Part shown: positions 9,779 through 17,855 of the stretch, piece by piece
How positions within the stretch are numbered: the stretch's first letter is position 1
How the letters are laid out: every line of letters begins with the position of its first letter
DNA from: Sphingomonas sp. G-3-2-10
Lineage (GTDB): Bacteria > Pseudomonadota > Alphaproteobacteria > Sphingomonadales > Sphingomonadaceae
DNA: 64,000 bases
Assembly: GCF_012927115.1 (NCBI RefSeq)
Contig: NZ_JABBFY010000001.1
Location: 2,852,001 to 2,916,000 of the forward strand
Direction: 5' to 3'
Notes under the pieces: generated by a model
The model's input: the letters and a program-made list of their open reading frames with translations, nothing else
What the model was told of the DNA's origin: nothing
Database searches by the model: none
Translations under genes and position numbers: made by a program

Positions 9779-10600
9779 ATGGACGCGCTGGTAAGCACCG
9801 AATGGCTGGCTTCCGAAATGGAGGCCCGCGACCTCAGGATCGCCGATGCGAGCTGGTTCCTGCCCGAGCATGGCCGCGACGCGAAGGCCGAGTATCTGGC
9901 GGGCCATATCCCCGGCGCGGCGTTCATGGATCTCGGCGCCTTTGCCGACAAGAACAGTCCCCTGCCTTCCACCATGCCCCCGCCCGAGCAGTTGGCCAGC
10001 CGGATGTCGGCGCTGGGGCTGGGCGATGGCTGCCGCATCGTCCTTTATGATGACAGCCCGCTGCACACCGCCGCGCGCGCATGGTTCATGCTGACCGCGT
10101 TCGGCACGCCCGATGTCGCGATACTCGATGGCGGGCTGGCCAAATGGAAGGCGGAGGGCCGTCCGGTCGAACATGGCGAGGCCAATACCAAGCTGCGTCA
10201 CTTCACCCCACGCCACCCGGCGCAGGGCGTGCGATCGCTCGCGGAGATGAAGGCGACGACCGACCAGATCGTCGACGCCCGCTCGCCCGCACGCTTCGCC
10301 GGACAGGAACCCGAACCGCGCCCCGGCGTGGTCCCCGGCCATATCCCGGGCTCGCGCAACCTGCCCTATCGCGACTTCTTTCACGAAGACGGCACATGGA
10401 AGCGCGACTCGGCCCTGCGCGCCGTGTTCGAAAGCGAGGGGATCGAAATCGAGCGTCCGGTCACCGCGACCTGCGGATCGGGAATCACCGCCGCCGTGGT
10501 GGTCTTCGCCGCGCATCTGCTGGGCCACACCGCCAGCCTGTACGACGGCAGCTGGGCCGAATGGGGCGGCGATCCCGAGACACCGAAAGCGACTGCATGA
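9779..10600 (+). CDS. sseA: 3-mercaptopyruvate/thiosulfate sulfurtransferase
   Basis: A 273-residue protein made of two rhodanese domains. It moves sulfur from 3-mercaptopyruvate (or thiosulfate) to a thiophilic acceptor through a cysteine persulfide. The first domain (about 1-130) is the inactive one, with GHIPGAAFMDLG. The second carries GHIPGSRNLPYRDFF and the active loop CGSGITA with Cys232; the CGSG form is the mercaptopyruvate-type signature. ATG 9779 follows AGGGA with seven bases of spacing. Its TGA overlaps the ATG of metC (ATGA, 10597-10600), so the two sulfur-metabolism enzymes are probably translationally coupled. Confidence 0.93.
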   Translation: MDALVSTEWLASEMEARDLRIADASWFLPEHGRDAKAEYLAGHIPGAAFMDLGAFADKNSPLPSTMPPPEQLASRMSALGLGDGCRIVLYDDSPLHTAARAWFMLTAFGTPDVAILDGGLAKWKAEGRPVEHGEANTKLRHFTPRHPAQGVRSLAEMKATTDQIVDARSPARFAGQEPEPRPGVVPGHIPGSRNLPYRDFFHEDGTWKRDSALRAVFESEGIEIERPVTATCGSGITAAVVVFAAHLLGHTASLYDGSWAEWGGDPETPKATA

Positions 10601-11778
10601 CCGACAAGAAGGACGCCACCCGCATCGTCACCGCCGGGCGGCGCGAGGAATGGACGCAAGGCATCGTCAGCCCGCCAGTGTGGCGCGCATCGACCATCCT
10701 CTACGATTCGGTCGCCCATCTGCGCGAGTCCGGCGGCAAGGACACGCATCACCGCCTGTTCTACGGCCGGCGCGGCACGCCGACCCAATGGTCGCTGGCC
10801 GATGCGCTGACCGAGCTGGAGCCCGGCGCGGAAGCGACCCTGCTCTACCCGTCGGGCGTGGCGGCGGTGTCGAGCGCGCTGCTGGCGGTGCTGTCGCCCG
10901 GCGATCACCTGCTGGTGCCCGACAGCGCCTATGATCCCACGCGCAATTTCGCCAACGGGATGCTGCGGCGGATGGGCATCGCCACCACCTGTTACGATCC
11001 GCTGATCGGCACGGGCATCGCCGATCTCTGCACCGAGAAGACCAAGGCGATCTTCATGGAGAGCCCCGGCAGCCTGACCTTCGAGGTGCAGGACCTGCCC
11101 GCGATCATTGCCGTTGCCAAGGCGCGGGGGATCGTCACCCTGCTCGACAATACTTGGGCCACGCCGCTGCTGCTGCCCGCGATTGCGATGGGCATCGACT
11201 ATTCGATCCTCGCCGGGACCAAATATATCGGCGGCCATTCCGACATCATGCTCGGCTCGGTCACCGCCGCGCAAGGGCATTATGCGAAGCTGCGCGACGC
11301 GACCTATCAGCTCGGCCAGACCGCCAGCCCGGATGATGCCTGGCTCGGCTCTCGGGGTCTGCGCACGATGGCGGTCCGCATGAAGCATCACGGCGAAGCC
11401 GCGCTGAAGATCGCGCACTGGCTGCGGACCCGGCCCGAAGTGGCGCGGGTGCTCCATCCGGCGCTACCCGAATGTCCGGGGCACGAGCTGTTCGTGCGCG
11501 ACTTCAGGGGTTCCGCCGGGCTCTTCTCCTTCGTGTTCGACGGCGGGGACGAAGCCGCCCGCGCCGCGTTCATCGACGGGCTGGAGCATTTCGGGATCGG
11601 CTATAGCTGGGGCGGGTTCGAGAGCCTGGCGATCCCGGTCGATCCCGAGCGGTTCCGCACCGCGACCAGATGGCACGCCGAGGGGCCGGTCGTCCGCCTT
11701 CAGATCGGCCTCGAGGATCCGGACGATCTGATCGCCGATCTCGAAGCGGGTCTCGCCCGGTTCGGAGCCGCGCGGTGA
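10597..11778 (+). CDS. metC: Cystathionine beta-lyase (PLP-dependent)
   Basis: A 393-residue PLP enzyme of the Cys/Met metabolism family. MetC splits cystathionine to homocysteine, pyruvate and ammonia in methionine synthesis. The PLP lysine is Lys209 in SILAGTKYIGGHSD, the cofactor-binding Asp is in TLLDNTWATP, and YGRRGTPTQ is the phosphate-contact segment. The N-terminal pattern and GIGYSWGGFESL near the C-terminus fit bacterial MetC rather than MetB. It overlaps sseA by ATGA and the next gene by GTGA (11775-11778), making a tight three-gene operon. Confidence 0.92.
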   Translation: MTDKKDATRIVTAGRREEWTQGIVSPPVWRASTILYDSVAHLRESGGKDTHHRLFYGRRGTPTQWSLADALTELEPGAEATLLYPSGVAAVSSALLAVLSPGDHLLVPDSAYDPTRNFANGMLRRMGIATTCYDPLIGTGIADLCTEKTKAIFMESPGSLTFEVQDLPAIIAVAKARGIVTLLDNTWATPLLLPAIAMGIDYSILAGTKYIGGHSDIMLGSVTAAQGHYAKLRDATYQLGQTASPDDAWLGSRGLRTMAVRMKHHGEAALKIAHWLRTRPEVARVLHPALPECPGHELFVRDFRGSAGLFSFVFDGGDEAARAAFIDGLEHFGIGYSWGGFESLAIPVDPERFRTATRWHAEGPVVRLQIGLEDPDDLIADLEAGLARFGAAR

Positions 11779-13046
11779 GCGGGCCTGGTCAGTGGCTTGC
11801 GGCGCAGGGCCTGACCCTGCCGGGCAATGCCGAACTGGCCGAAGCAGGCATCGCGCTGGGGCTTGCCCTGCTCGCGCTGGCGGCGGGCTGGTATGCCGGG
11901 CGAACGCTGGGCAACTGGCTGGCACGCTTCTGGTCCGAGCATATCGGCGCGGACCCGGAGGGGCTTGCGCCGCGCATGTCGGCCATTTCGCGACACGGCG
12001 GCGCGGCGATCCTGCTGGCGATCATCGCCGTTTCATGGCCGTGGAAGCCGATCGCCGCGCTGGGGCTGGGCTTTGCCGAAGGCGCGGCAGTGGCGATGCT
12101 GGTGGTGGCGATCCTTCGCGGGCTTCATCTGCCGCGCTGGGCGGCATGGACGATGGCCGCGATCGCCTTCACCGCGATCCTGAGCCGCGCGGTGGGCGGG
12201 CTGGCGCGGATCAATGCGATCCTCGACAGCGTGGGCATCGACGTGGGTTCGATGCGGTTCAGCCTGCTTTCAGTGCTGACCGTGGTCGTCACCTTCGTGC
12301 TGCTGTTTGCGGCGGTGCGGCTGGTCAACCGCGTCGTCGGTCTGTCGATCGGCCGCTCGCGCGGGTTCGATCCGACCCAGAAGCTGCTCGCCCAGAAGCT
12401 CGCCGCGATCGCGGTCGTCATCCTCGCCTTCTTCGTCGGGATCGACGTGCTGGGGATCGACCTGACCGCCTTCGCCGTGTTCAGCGGCGCGTTCGGCCTG
12501 GCCATCGGTTTCGGCCTGCAAAAGACCATCGGCAATCTGATCGCGGGGATCATCCTGCTGATGGACCGCTCCATAAAGCCGGGCGACGTGATCGTGGTGG
12601 GCGAGAGCTTCGGCTGGGTGAACAAGATCGGCGTGCGCGCGGTCAGCGTGATCACCCGCGACGGCAAGGAGCATTTGATTCCCAACGAGAATCTGATGAC
12701 GCAGGAAGTGGAGAACTGGTCGTACACCGACCGCAACGTCCGCGTCCGCATTCCGGTGCGCGTTGCCTATGACTGCGACCTCAAGCTGGCGCAGGAACTG
12801 ATGATGCGCGCCGCGGTGGAAAGCCCGCGCGTGCTGACCAATCCCAAACCCAATGTCTGGCTGACCGCGTTCGGCGAATATGGCGTGGAGCACGATATCC
12901 TCGCCTGGATCAGCGATCCCGAAAGCGGGGTGGGCAATGTGAAGAGCGATGTGCTCAACCGGCTGTGGCTGCTGTTCAAGGAGGAGGGAATCGAGATCCC
13001 GTACCCGCAGACGGTAGTGACGATGAAGGCGACGGAGAGCCGGTAA
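11775..13046 (+). CDS. MscS-family mechanosensitive channel with extra N-terminal membrane helices
   Basis: A 423-residue inner-membrane protein. The C-terminal half is the MscS domain: pore-lining helix region GAFGLAIGFGLQKTIGNLIAGI, then the beta domain PGDVIVVGESFGWVNKIGVR and RDGKEHLIPNENLM, then an alpha/beta end. Upstream there are about five to six hydrophobic segments, more than in the small E. coli MscS. Such channels open under membrane tension and release solutes in osmotic downshock. The start is GTG 11775, inside the metC stop (GTGA). It is the last gene of the sseA-metC operon; a link to sulfur metabolism is not evident. Confidence 0.9.
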   Translation: MSGPGQWLAAQGLTLPGNAELAEAGIALGLALLALAAGWYAGRTLGNWLARFWSEHIGADPEGLAPRMSAISRHGGAAILLAIIAVSWPWKPIAALGLGFAEGAAVAMLVVAILRGLHLPRWAAWTMAAIAFTAILSRAVGGLARINAILDSVGIDVGSMRFSLLSVLTVVVTFVLLFAAVRLVNRVVGLSIGRSRGFDPTQKLLAQKLAAIAVVILAFFVGIDVLGIDLTAFAVFSGAFGLAIGFGLQKTIGNLIAGIILLMDRSIKPGDVIVVGESFGWVNKIGVRAVSVITRDGKEHLIPNENLMTQEVENWSYTDRNVRVRIPVRVAYDCDLKLAQELMMRAAVESPRVLTNPKPNVWLTAFGEYGVEHDILAWISDPESGVGNVKSDVLNRLWLLFKEEGIEIPYPQTVVTMKATESR

Positions 13047-13053
13047 ACGCCCG

Positions 13054-13074
13054 AACTTTACACTAACTTTACAC
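13054..13074. repeat. Two direct copies of AACTTTACAC, 11 bp apart
   Basis: AACTTTACAC at 13054-13063 and again at 13065-13074 repeats with an 11-base period, one helical turn. It begins eight bases after the mscS-like stop, at the edge of the AT-rich islet. The rest of 13047-13274 holds no gene I can support. Confidence 0.55.
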
Positions 13075-13274
13075 CATCGCGCATGTTCGGCGGGGAGAGG
13101 CTCGATTTGGGCTAATGTGCCACTTGGTGTGTCAGTTCACGGCCCTGTCTGGCGGGATGGAGCGGAAGGATCGACGGGTTCAAAGAGCAGCTGAAGCCTG
13201 CCGATTGAAGCGGGTGGAATCCAACATTTCAAGCGCGTAAGCTTCGCTCGCTACACCATGCTGGTCCTCATTCA

Positions 13275-14180
13275 TTAATCGCGTGGAGTTGAGCCGCTAC
13301 GTTTGGATACTTTTGGATAGAAAAAGCCCGATCCAAACCTTTCGCCCGTGAGGCTGTTAGAATTACCCACCACCACGGAATAAATCGGCATTCCCGAACC
13401 AGAGACGTCGGGATGCACATCTCTAAGATTTGCAAAAAGTTGTATATCAACACCGACGAGTGACTCGCCATCTGGCGAATCTTTTTGCCATATCAAAAGC
13501 GCATGAATGATGGTGTCTGATATAGCGAAATTTAGTGCAGGAGCTATTTCCGGGTACCCTCCGACGTACCAAAATATACGTTCACCTTCCTTCAATATCA
13601 TCGGGGTGAGAAGATGATCAAATCCATCAATTCCGAGAGATAACACCGCATATCCATGCGCAATTTTAGCCAACATTCTGCAGAATTTTGATGGATTAAT
13701 TTGGCCTTTTCTTATAACAAAATCGACACCCATGTCCTTAGCCGAGAGACCTTTGGTAGCCGCGAAATCACAGTGCATTATAAATTCTTCGGGCTCCGAA
13801 CGGCGATCAAATATGTTGGGGCGTTCAAGCCGAATAATCGGCACAAATGCCCGATAATCCTGCCTGTCGATCGGAATTTCACCGCTGGTGCGACCCGATA
13901 TGACATTTACGTCAACTGTCGCAGCCCGCTTGGTGCGACGGCGCGACGGAAAATCCGCCTGAAAACGCCAATCTCCGAAAATTTGACCAGCGACATGCCC
14001 TTCGAAAGCATGTGTCGCCTTGGTACAAATGTCGCAACTAGCCGCCAGAAGCTCGAGAGTGCCGTCCAAGGAATATGGAATGATGTGTTCAATGTTCAGC
14101 GTAACGTTGTCACTTCGACAGTAGATGCATTGCCCAACTGGGCCAAAGCGGCCGCTTACAGGTTCCTCGGGAGCGCTCAT
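13275..14180 (-). CDS. HNH-type nuclease-like protein in low-GC islet
   Basis: A 301-residue soluble protein. Near the N-terminus are two CxxC knuckles around a central motif: CIYC (Cys18, Cys21), IEHIIPYSLDGT (His32) and CDIC (Cys49, Cys52), the plan of HNH_5-type endonucleases, although the usual CN pair after the last Cys is replaced by CT. The remaining 230 residues match nothing I recognise. Codon use is clearly AT-richer than all neighbours (TTA, ATA and AAT are common), a sign of horizontal transfer. ATG 14180 follows GGAGAG. It stands alone between opposite-strand genes, with no methylase or toxin beside it. A defence or mobility role is possible but unproven. Confidence 0.6.
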   Translation of the reverse strand: MSAPEEPVSGRFGPVGQCIYCRSDNVTLNIEHIIPYSLDGTLELLAASCDICTKATHAFEGHVAGQIFGDWRFQADFPSRRRTKRAATVDVNVISGRTSGEIPIDRQDYRAFVPIIRLERPNIFDRRSEPEEFIMHCDFAATKGLSAKDMGVDFVIRKGQINPSKFCRMLAKIAHGYAVLSLGIDGFDHLLTPMILKEGERIFWYVGGYPEIAPALNFAISDTIIHALLIWQKDSPDGESLVGVDIQLFANLRDVHPDVSGSGMPIYSVVVGNSNSLTGERFGSGFFYPKVSKRSGSTPRD

Positions 14181-14277
14181 ATTCTCTCCGTGCAAAGGTT
14201 GAATTGCTGCGTTGCGTAGGCGGGGTAGGATATCCACGCACCATTGCCCACGCCGACCGGTTGACTACATTCCGCCC

Positions 14278-15417
14278 GTGACCTCCCCGCCCGTAACCGC
14301 CCGCATCGCTCCCGGTGTCGCCTCGATTGCCGCGAGCGACTGGGATGCGTGCGCGGGCGAGGGAAATCCGTTCGTCGGCCATGCCTTTCTCTCGGCGCTC
14401 GAACGCTCCGGATCGGTTACCGCCCAAACCGGGTGGCAGCCGCTGCCGATCGTGATCGACGGCGCGGACGGGCGGCCCGCCGCCATCGCCCCGGCCTATG
14501 GCAAGAGCCACAGCCAGGGCGAATATGTGTTCGATCATGGCTGGGCCGATGCGTGGGAGCGGGCGGGCGGGCGCTATTATCCCAAGCTGCAGGTCGCGGT
14601 GCCGTTCACGCCGGTGCCCGGACCGCGATTGCTGACCCGCGATCCCGCGCTCGCCCCCGCGCTGATCGCTGCGATCGAAGCTGTGACCGACCAGAACCGG
14701 CTGTCCTCCGCGCATGTCACCTTTCTCGACGAAGCCGAGCTGCCCGCGTTCGAGGCGGCCGGATGGCTGATCCGCGAGGGGCTGCAATTCCACTGGCAGA
14801 ATGCGGGCTATGCCAGCTTCGACGATTTCCTCGCCGCGCTTTCCAGCCGCAAGCGCAAGGCGATCCGCAAGGAGCGCGCCGCCGCGCTGGAGGGGCTGAC
14901 GGTCCGCCATCTGACCGGCAGCGAAATCGGCGAAGCGCATTGGGACGCCTTCTGGGCATTTTATCAGGACACCGGCAGCCGCAAATGGGGCCGGCCCTAT
15001 CTGACCCGCGACTTCTTCTCGATGCTGGGCGAGAGCATGGGCGACAAGGTGCTGCTGATGCTGGCCGAGCGCGGCGGACAGCCCATTGCGGGGGCGCTCA
15101 ACCTGATCGGCGCGGACACGCTGTACGGGCGCTATTGGGGCGCGGTGGAGGAAGTGCCGTTCCTCCATTTCGAGCTTTGCTATTATCAGGCGATCGATGC
15201 TGCAATCGCGCGCGGGCTGGCCCGGGTCGAGGCCGGGGCGCAGGGCGAGCACAAGCTGGCGCGCGGCTATGCGCCGGTCACGACCTGGTCCGCGCATTAT
15301 CTGCCCGATGCGGGATTCCGCCGCGCGGTGAGCGAATTTCTGGAGCGCGAGCGCGACGCGGTGCGCCAAGAGCAGGAATTTTTCGGGGAAATGATGCCGT
15401 TCCGGCGGGACGGGTGA
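14278..15417 (+). CDS. FemAB/GNAT-like acyltransferase, DUF482 family
   Basis: A 379-residue cytoplasmic protein of the DUF482 group, a GNAT-fold relative of FemAB peptidyltransferases; the biochemical activity is not established. Characteristic blocks are WDACAGEGNPFVGHAFLSAL, LSSRKRKAIRKER, LYGRYWGAVEEVPFLHFEL, CYYQAIDAAI and GAQGEHKLARGYAPV. I place the start at GTG 14278 because the family normally begins shortly before the WDACAG motif; a TTG at 14212 would add 22 unlikely residues, and no ATG is available. No clear ribosome site is seen. The gene returns to the GC-rich codon style of the host, so it lies outside the islet. Confidence 0.8.
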   Translation: MTSPPVTARIAPGVASIAASDWDACAGEGNPFVGHAFLSALERSGSVTAQTGWQPLPIVIDGADGRPAAIAPAYGKSHSQGEYVFDHGWADAWERAGGRYYPKLQVAVPFTPVPGPRLLTRDPALAPALIAAIEAVTDQNRLSSAHVTFLDEAELPAFEAAGWLIREGLQFHWQNAGYASFDDFLAALSSRKRKAIRKERAAALEGLTVRHLTGSEIGEAHWDAFWAFYQDTGSRKWGRPYLTRDFFSMLGESMGDKVLLMLAERGGQPIAGALNLIGADTLYGRYWGAVEEVPFLHFELCYYQAIDAAIARGLARVEAGAQGEHKLARGYAPVTTWSAHYLPDAGFRRAVSEFLERERDAVRQEQEFFGEMMPFRRDG

Positions 15418-15438
15418 GGCTGCACCAATCATATCGGC

Positions 15439-15514
15439 GTCGCCCCGGATTTAATCCGGGGTCCCGCTCACTGTCAGCGCTGCAAGCGGGACTCCGCCTC
15501 AAGGCCGGGGTGAC
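15439..15514. repeat. Composite GC-rich palindrome (dispersed-repeat-like element)
   Basis: Two 30-base arms (15439-15468 and 15485-15514) are inverted copies of each other at roughly 70 percent identity, sharing GTCRCCCCGG at one end and GTCCCGCT at the other. The left arm is itself a hairpin, CCCCGGATT facing AATCCGGGG (15443-15461), and the 16-base centre contains CAGCGCTG. It fills most of the gap between the DUF482 gene and exbD, and could also end transcription. Confidence 0.65.
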
Positions 15515-15545
15515 GAAAATAACTTGCCCTCCCTTCTCATCGATG

Positions 15546-15558
15546 TGATGTTACATCA
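15546..15558. promoter_or_regulatory. Candidate operator just upstream of exbD
   Basis: TGATGTTACATCA is an inverted repeat (TGATGT facing ACATCA around one T). It lies 20 bases before the exbD ATG and immediately before its ribosome site, where a bound repressor could block transcription. The regulator is unknown. Confidence 0.35.
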
Positions 15559-15578
15559 TCAATTGAAGGAGAGGTGCC

Positions 15579-15995
15579 ATGTCCAGTGCGTCCCGTGCCG
15601 TTCCCCTCAACGCCGCCGCGCCGATCGGCGAGATGAACACCACGCCGCTGATCGACGTGTTGCTGGTGTTGCTGGTGATGATGATCATCACCATTCCGAT
15701 CCAGAGCCATCAGGTGCCGGTCGACCTGCCGCAGGGCGGCCCGGCCAGCGCGCCCGTCGACAAGCCGCACAAGCTGAGCATCGACGCGCGGGGCGTGCTG
15801 TTCTGGGATGGCGCGCCGGTGACCGACACCCAGCTTCCCGGGCTGCTCGCGCCGCTGGCCGACGCGGGGACCACGCTGCACATGCAGACCGATCCCGAAA
15901 CGCGATACGACCGGTTCGACCAGGTGCTGGCGATCGTGAAGAAGCAGGGCATCACCCAACTCGGCTTTGTCGGCAACCAGCCGTTCCCGGACTGA
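15579..15995 (+). CDS. ExbD/TolR-family biopolymer transport protein (solitary)
   Basis: A 138-residue single-span inner-membrane protein. After a short cytoplasmic tail comes MNTTPLIDVLLVLLVMMIIT, the conserved ExbD/TolR helix with its essential Asp (in LIDVLLVLL), then a periplasmic domain that includes DARGVLFWDGAPV. ExbD works with ExbB and TonB to pass proton-motive force to outer-membrane receptors. No exbB or tonB lies beside it, so it must borrow partners encoded elsewhere or, less likely, the TolQ in this window. ATG 15579 follows GGAGAGG with a good spacing. Confidence 0.88.
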   Translation: MSSASRAVPLNAAAPIGEMNTTPLIDVLLVLLVMMIITIPIQSHQVPVDLPQGGPASAPVDKPHKLSIDARGVLFWDGAPVTDTQLPGLLAPLADAGTTLHMQTDPETRYDRFDQVLAIVKKQGITQLGFVGNQPFPD

Positions 15996-16103
15996 GCCTG
16001 GTCCGAACCGGGCCCGGCCCGAATTAGGGCTGGCCGGATCGACGGAACAGGCGCATCTGGTTCGCGTTCGGTTTGTCGCCGTAACGTCGTTTCGAGGATC
16101 CGG

Positions 16104-16613
16104 ATGCGCCTTTTCCTGCTGCTCGCCTGCCTGCCTCTCGCCGCCTGCAACGCGTCGGACGATACGCGCAATCCCGGCGCCGACGTGTACAATCTGGAAG
16201 CGGTCGACAAGGAAGCGCTGGACATTGCGCGCGAGAAGGCCGCGCGCGAAGCCGAGGAAGAACGCATCGCCGAGGAGCGCGCTCAAGCCGAAGCGAATGC
16301 TGCCGCCGAAAATGCCTCGATTGCGAATGCCACTGGCGCCACGCCGGCGCCCTCCCCCGCTCCGGTCGAGGACAATCGCTCGGCGGCGCGGTTCCGCTGC
16401 ATGGACGGGACCAAGATCGCGGTCCGCTTCGATCCCGACAATGGCCGGGCGACGGTTGCACGCGGCGGCAAGACGCTGGCGGTATTGCAGCAGGAGCGCG
16501 CGGCATCGGGCATCTGGTACAAGGGTCAGGGCCACGAGCTGCGCGGCAAGGGCTATGACATGACCTTCACCCAGCCGAACCTGCCGCCGCTCGCTTGCAC
16601 CACGATCCGCTGA
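16104..16613 (+). CDS. Lipoprotein with MliC-type lysozyme-inhibitor domain
   Basis: A 169-residue lipoprotein: signal peptide with lipobox LAAC (Cys15). Residues about 35-85 are rich in Ala, Glu and Arg with helical character and then Pro, probably a linker. The C-terminal about 75 residues read FRCMDGTKIAVRFD, GGKTLAVLQQERAASG, WYKGQGHELRGKGYDM and end with a Cys (LACTTIR) that can pair with the first, as in MliC/PliC domains that block C-type lysozyme. The long charged linker is unusual for the family and could span toward the peptidoglycan. It would protect the wall against host or competitor lysozymes. Confidence 0.75.
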   Translation: MRLFLLLACLPLAACNASDDTRNPGADVYNLEAVDKEALDIAREKAAREAEEERIAEERAQAEANAAAENASIANATGATPAPSPAPVEDNRSAARFRCMDGTKIAVRFDPDNGRATVARGGKTLAVLQQERAASGIWYKGQGHELRGKGYDMTFTQPNLPPLACTTIR

Positions 16614-16630
16614 GCGGCATCAGGAGCGCG

Positions 16631-17026
16631 ATGACGCGCTTCACCATGACCTTCACCGCCATGCCCGAGGACATCGACATCCTCGGCCATGTCAACAATG
16701 CCGTCTGGGTCCGCTGGATTCAGGACATCGCCGTGGCGCATTGGGAAGCGTGGGCGCCGCAGGCCGATCAGGACGGCAGCTTCTGGGTCGTGACGCGGCA
16801 CGAGATCGATTATCGCGGCAATGTGGCCGAAGGCGAGACGGTGACCGGCGAAACTTGGGTCAGCGATCCGCCGCGCGGGGCAAGGTTCGACCGCAATGTG
16901 CGCTTCACCGGCAGCGACGGGAAGGTCCGCGTCGAGGCGAAGACGACCTGGGCGATCATCGATCGCGCCACCGGTCGCATCATGCGCGTGCCGCCCGCGC
17001 TGACCGAACTGTTTCTGGAAAAGTGA
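16631..17026 (+). CDS. Hotdog-fold acyl-CoA thioesterase (4HBT family)
   Basis: A 131-residue cytoplasmic thioesterase of the 4-hydroxybenzoyl-CoA thioesterase class. It would hydrolyse an acyl-CoA thioester. The motif DIDILGHVNNAVWVRWIQD carries the usual Asp-Xaa-Xaa-Gly-His-Val-Asn-Asn signature, followed by RHEIDYRGNVAEGE. ATG 16631 is chosen because AGGAG lies five to nine bases before it. Its TGA overlaps the ATG of rsmE by one base (TGATG), so the two are co-translated, although no functional link to rRNA methylation is known. Distinct from the YbgC homologue in the Tol operon at 40448-40906. Confidence 0.88.
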   Translation: MTRFTMTFTAMPEDIDILGHVNNAVWVRWIQDIAVAHWEAWAPQADQDGSFWVVTRHEIDYRGNVAEGETVTGETWVSDPPRGARFDRNVRFTGSDGKVRVEAKTTWAIIDRATGRIMRVPPALTELFLEK

Positions 17027-17769
17027 TGGCCGCGACGCCCGCCTGGCCGCCGCAATCCACACCGCGCCTGTTCGTCGAAGGCGAGCTGGCGCAGGGGCAG
17101 CAGATCCGCATCGATGGCGGGCAGGCGCATTATCTCGTCTCGGTGATGCGGATGAAGATCGGCGATCCGGTGAAACTGTTCGACGATCGCACCGGCGAAT
17201 GGCTGGGCGTGGCGGCACATGTCGGCAAGCGCGACCTGATCCTCGACATCACCCAGCAGTTGCGAGAGCGCGAGGCGGTGCCCGATCTGTGGCTGTGCGC
17301 CGCGCCGATCAAGAAGGGGCGAATCGACTGGGTTGCGGAGAAGGCGTGCGAGTTGGGGGTGGACCGGCTGCGACCCGTGCTGACGCGGCGGAGCGTGGTG
17401 GACAAGCTCAACCTCGAGCGGCTGCGCAGCCATATGATCGAAGCGGCGGAGCAATGCGGGCGCACTGCCCTGCCCTCGCTGGACGAGCCGGTGAAGCTGA
17501 CGGCGTTTCTGCGCGACTGGCCGGAGGATCGGGCGCTGTTCTTCGCCGATGAGGCGGGTGGTTTGCCCGCGGCCGAGGCGATGCGCGCGCGACCGGGGCC
17601 AGCGGCGATCCTGATCGGACCCGAAGGCGGCTTCGACGATGCCGAGCGCGACGCGATCCGCGCGCACCCGCAGGCGGTGGGCATCGCGCTGGGTCCGCGC
17701 ATCCTGCGCGCCGAGACCGCAGCGGCGGCGGCGGTTGCGGTGTGGATGGCGGCGGCGGGGGATTGGTGA
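17026..17769 (+). CDS. rsmE: 16S rRNA m3U1498 methyltransferase RsmE
   Basis: RsmE uses S-adenosylmethionine to methylate N3 of U1498 in 16S rRNA. The 247-residue protein has the N-terminal PUA-like part (RLFVEGELAQGQ, AHYLVSVMRMKIGD) and the C-terminal SPOUT domain with its trefoil knot: KKGRIDWVAEKACELGV, AAEQCGRTALP, ILIGPEGGFDDAERD and GPRILRAETA. All these are near-invariant in the family. The start ATG overlaps the thioesterase stop. After its stop, 86 bases with no clear terminator separate it from gshA. Confidence 0.95.
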   Translation: MAATPAWPPQSTPRLFVEGELAQGQQIRIDGGQAHYLVSVMRMKIGDPVKLFDDRTGEWLGVAAHVGKRDLILDITQQLREREAVPDLWLCAAPIKKGRIDWVAEKACELGVDRLRPVLTRRSVVDKLNLERLRSHMIEAAEQCGRTALPSLDEPVKLTAFLRDWPEDRALFFADEAGGLPAAEAMRARPGPAAILIGPEGGFDDAERDAIRAHPQAVGIALGPRILRAETAAAAAVAVWMAAAGDW

Positions 17770-17855
17770 TCCCCCGCAAGGGGGACGATCTGGTTTGTGA
17801 CGCTTATGAAATCATAAGGGCAACACCTCTGGCGAAGCGCCTGCCCAATCGCTAA

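Noticed and set aside
13701..14219. Plus-strand open frame of 172 residues in the AT-rich islet
   Set aside because: Antisense to the HNH-type gene; no ribosome site or motif, while the minus-strand product has paired CxxC knuckles.
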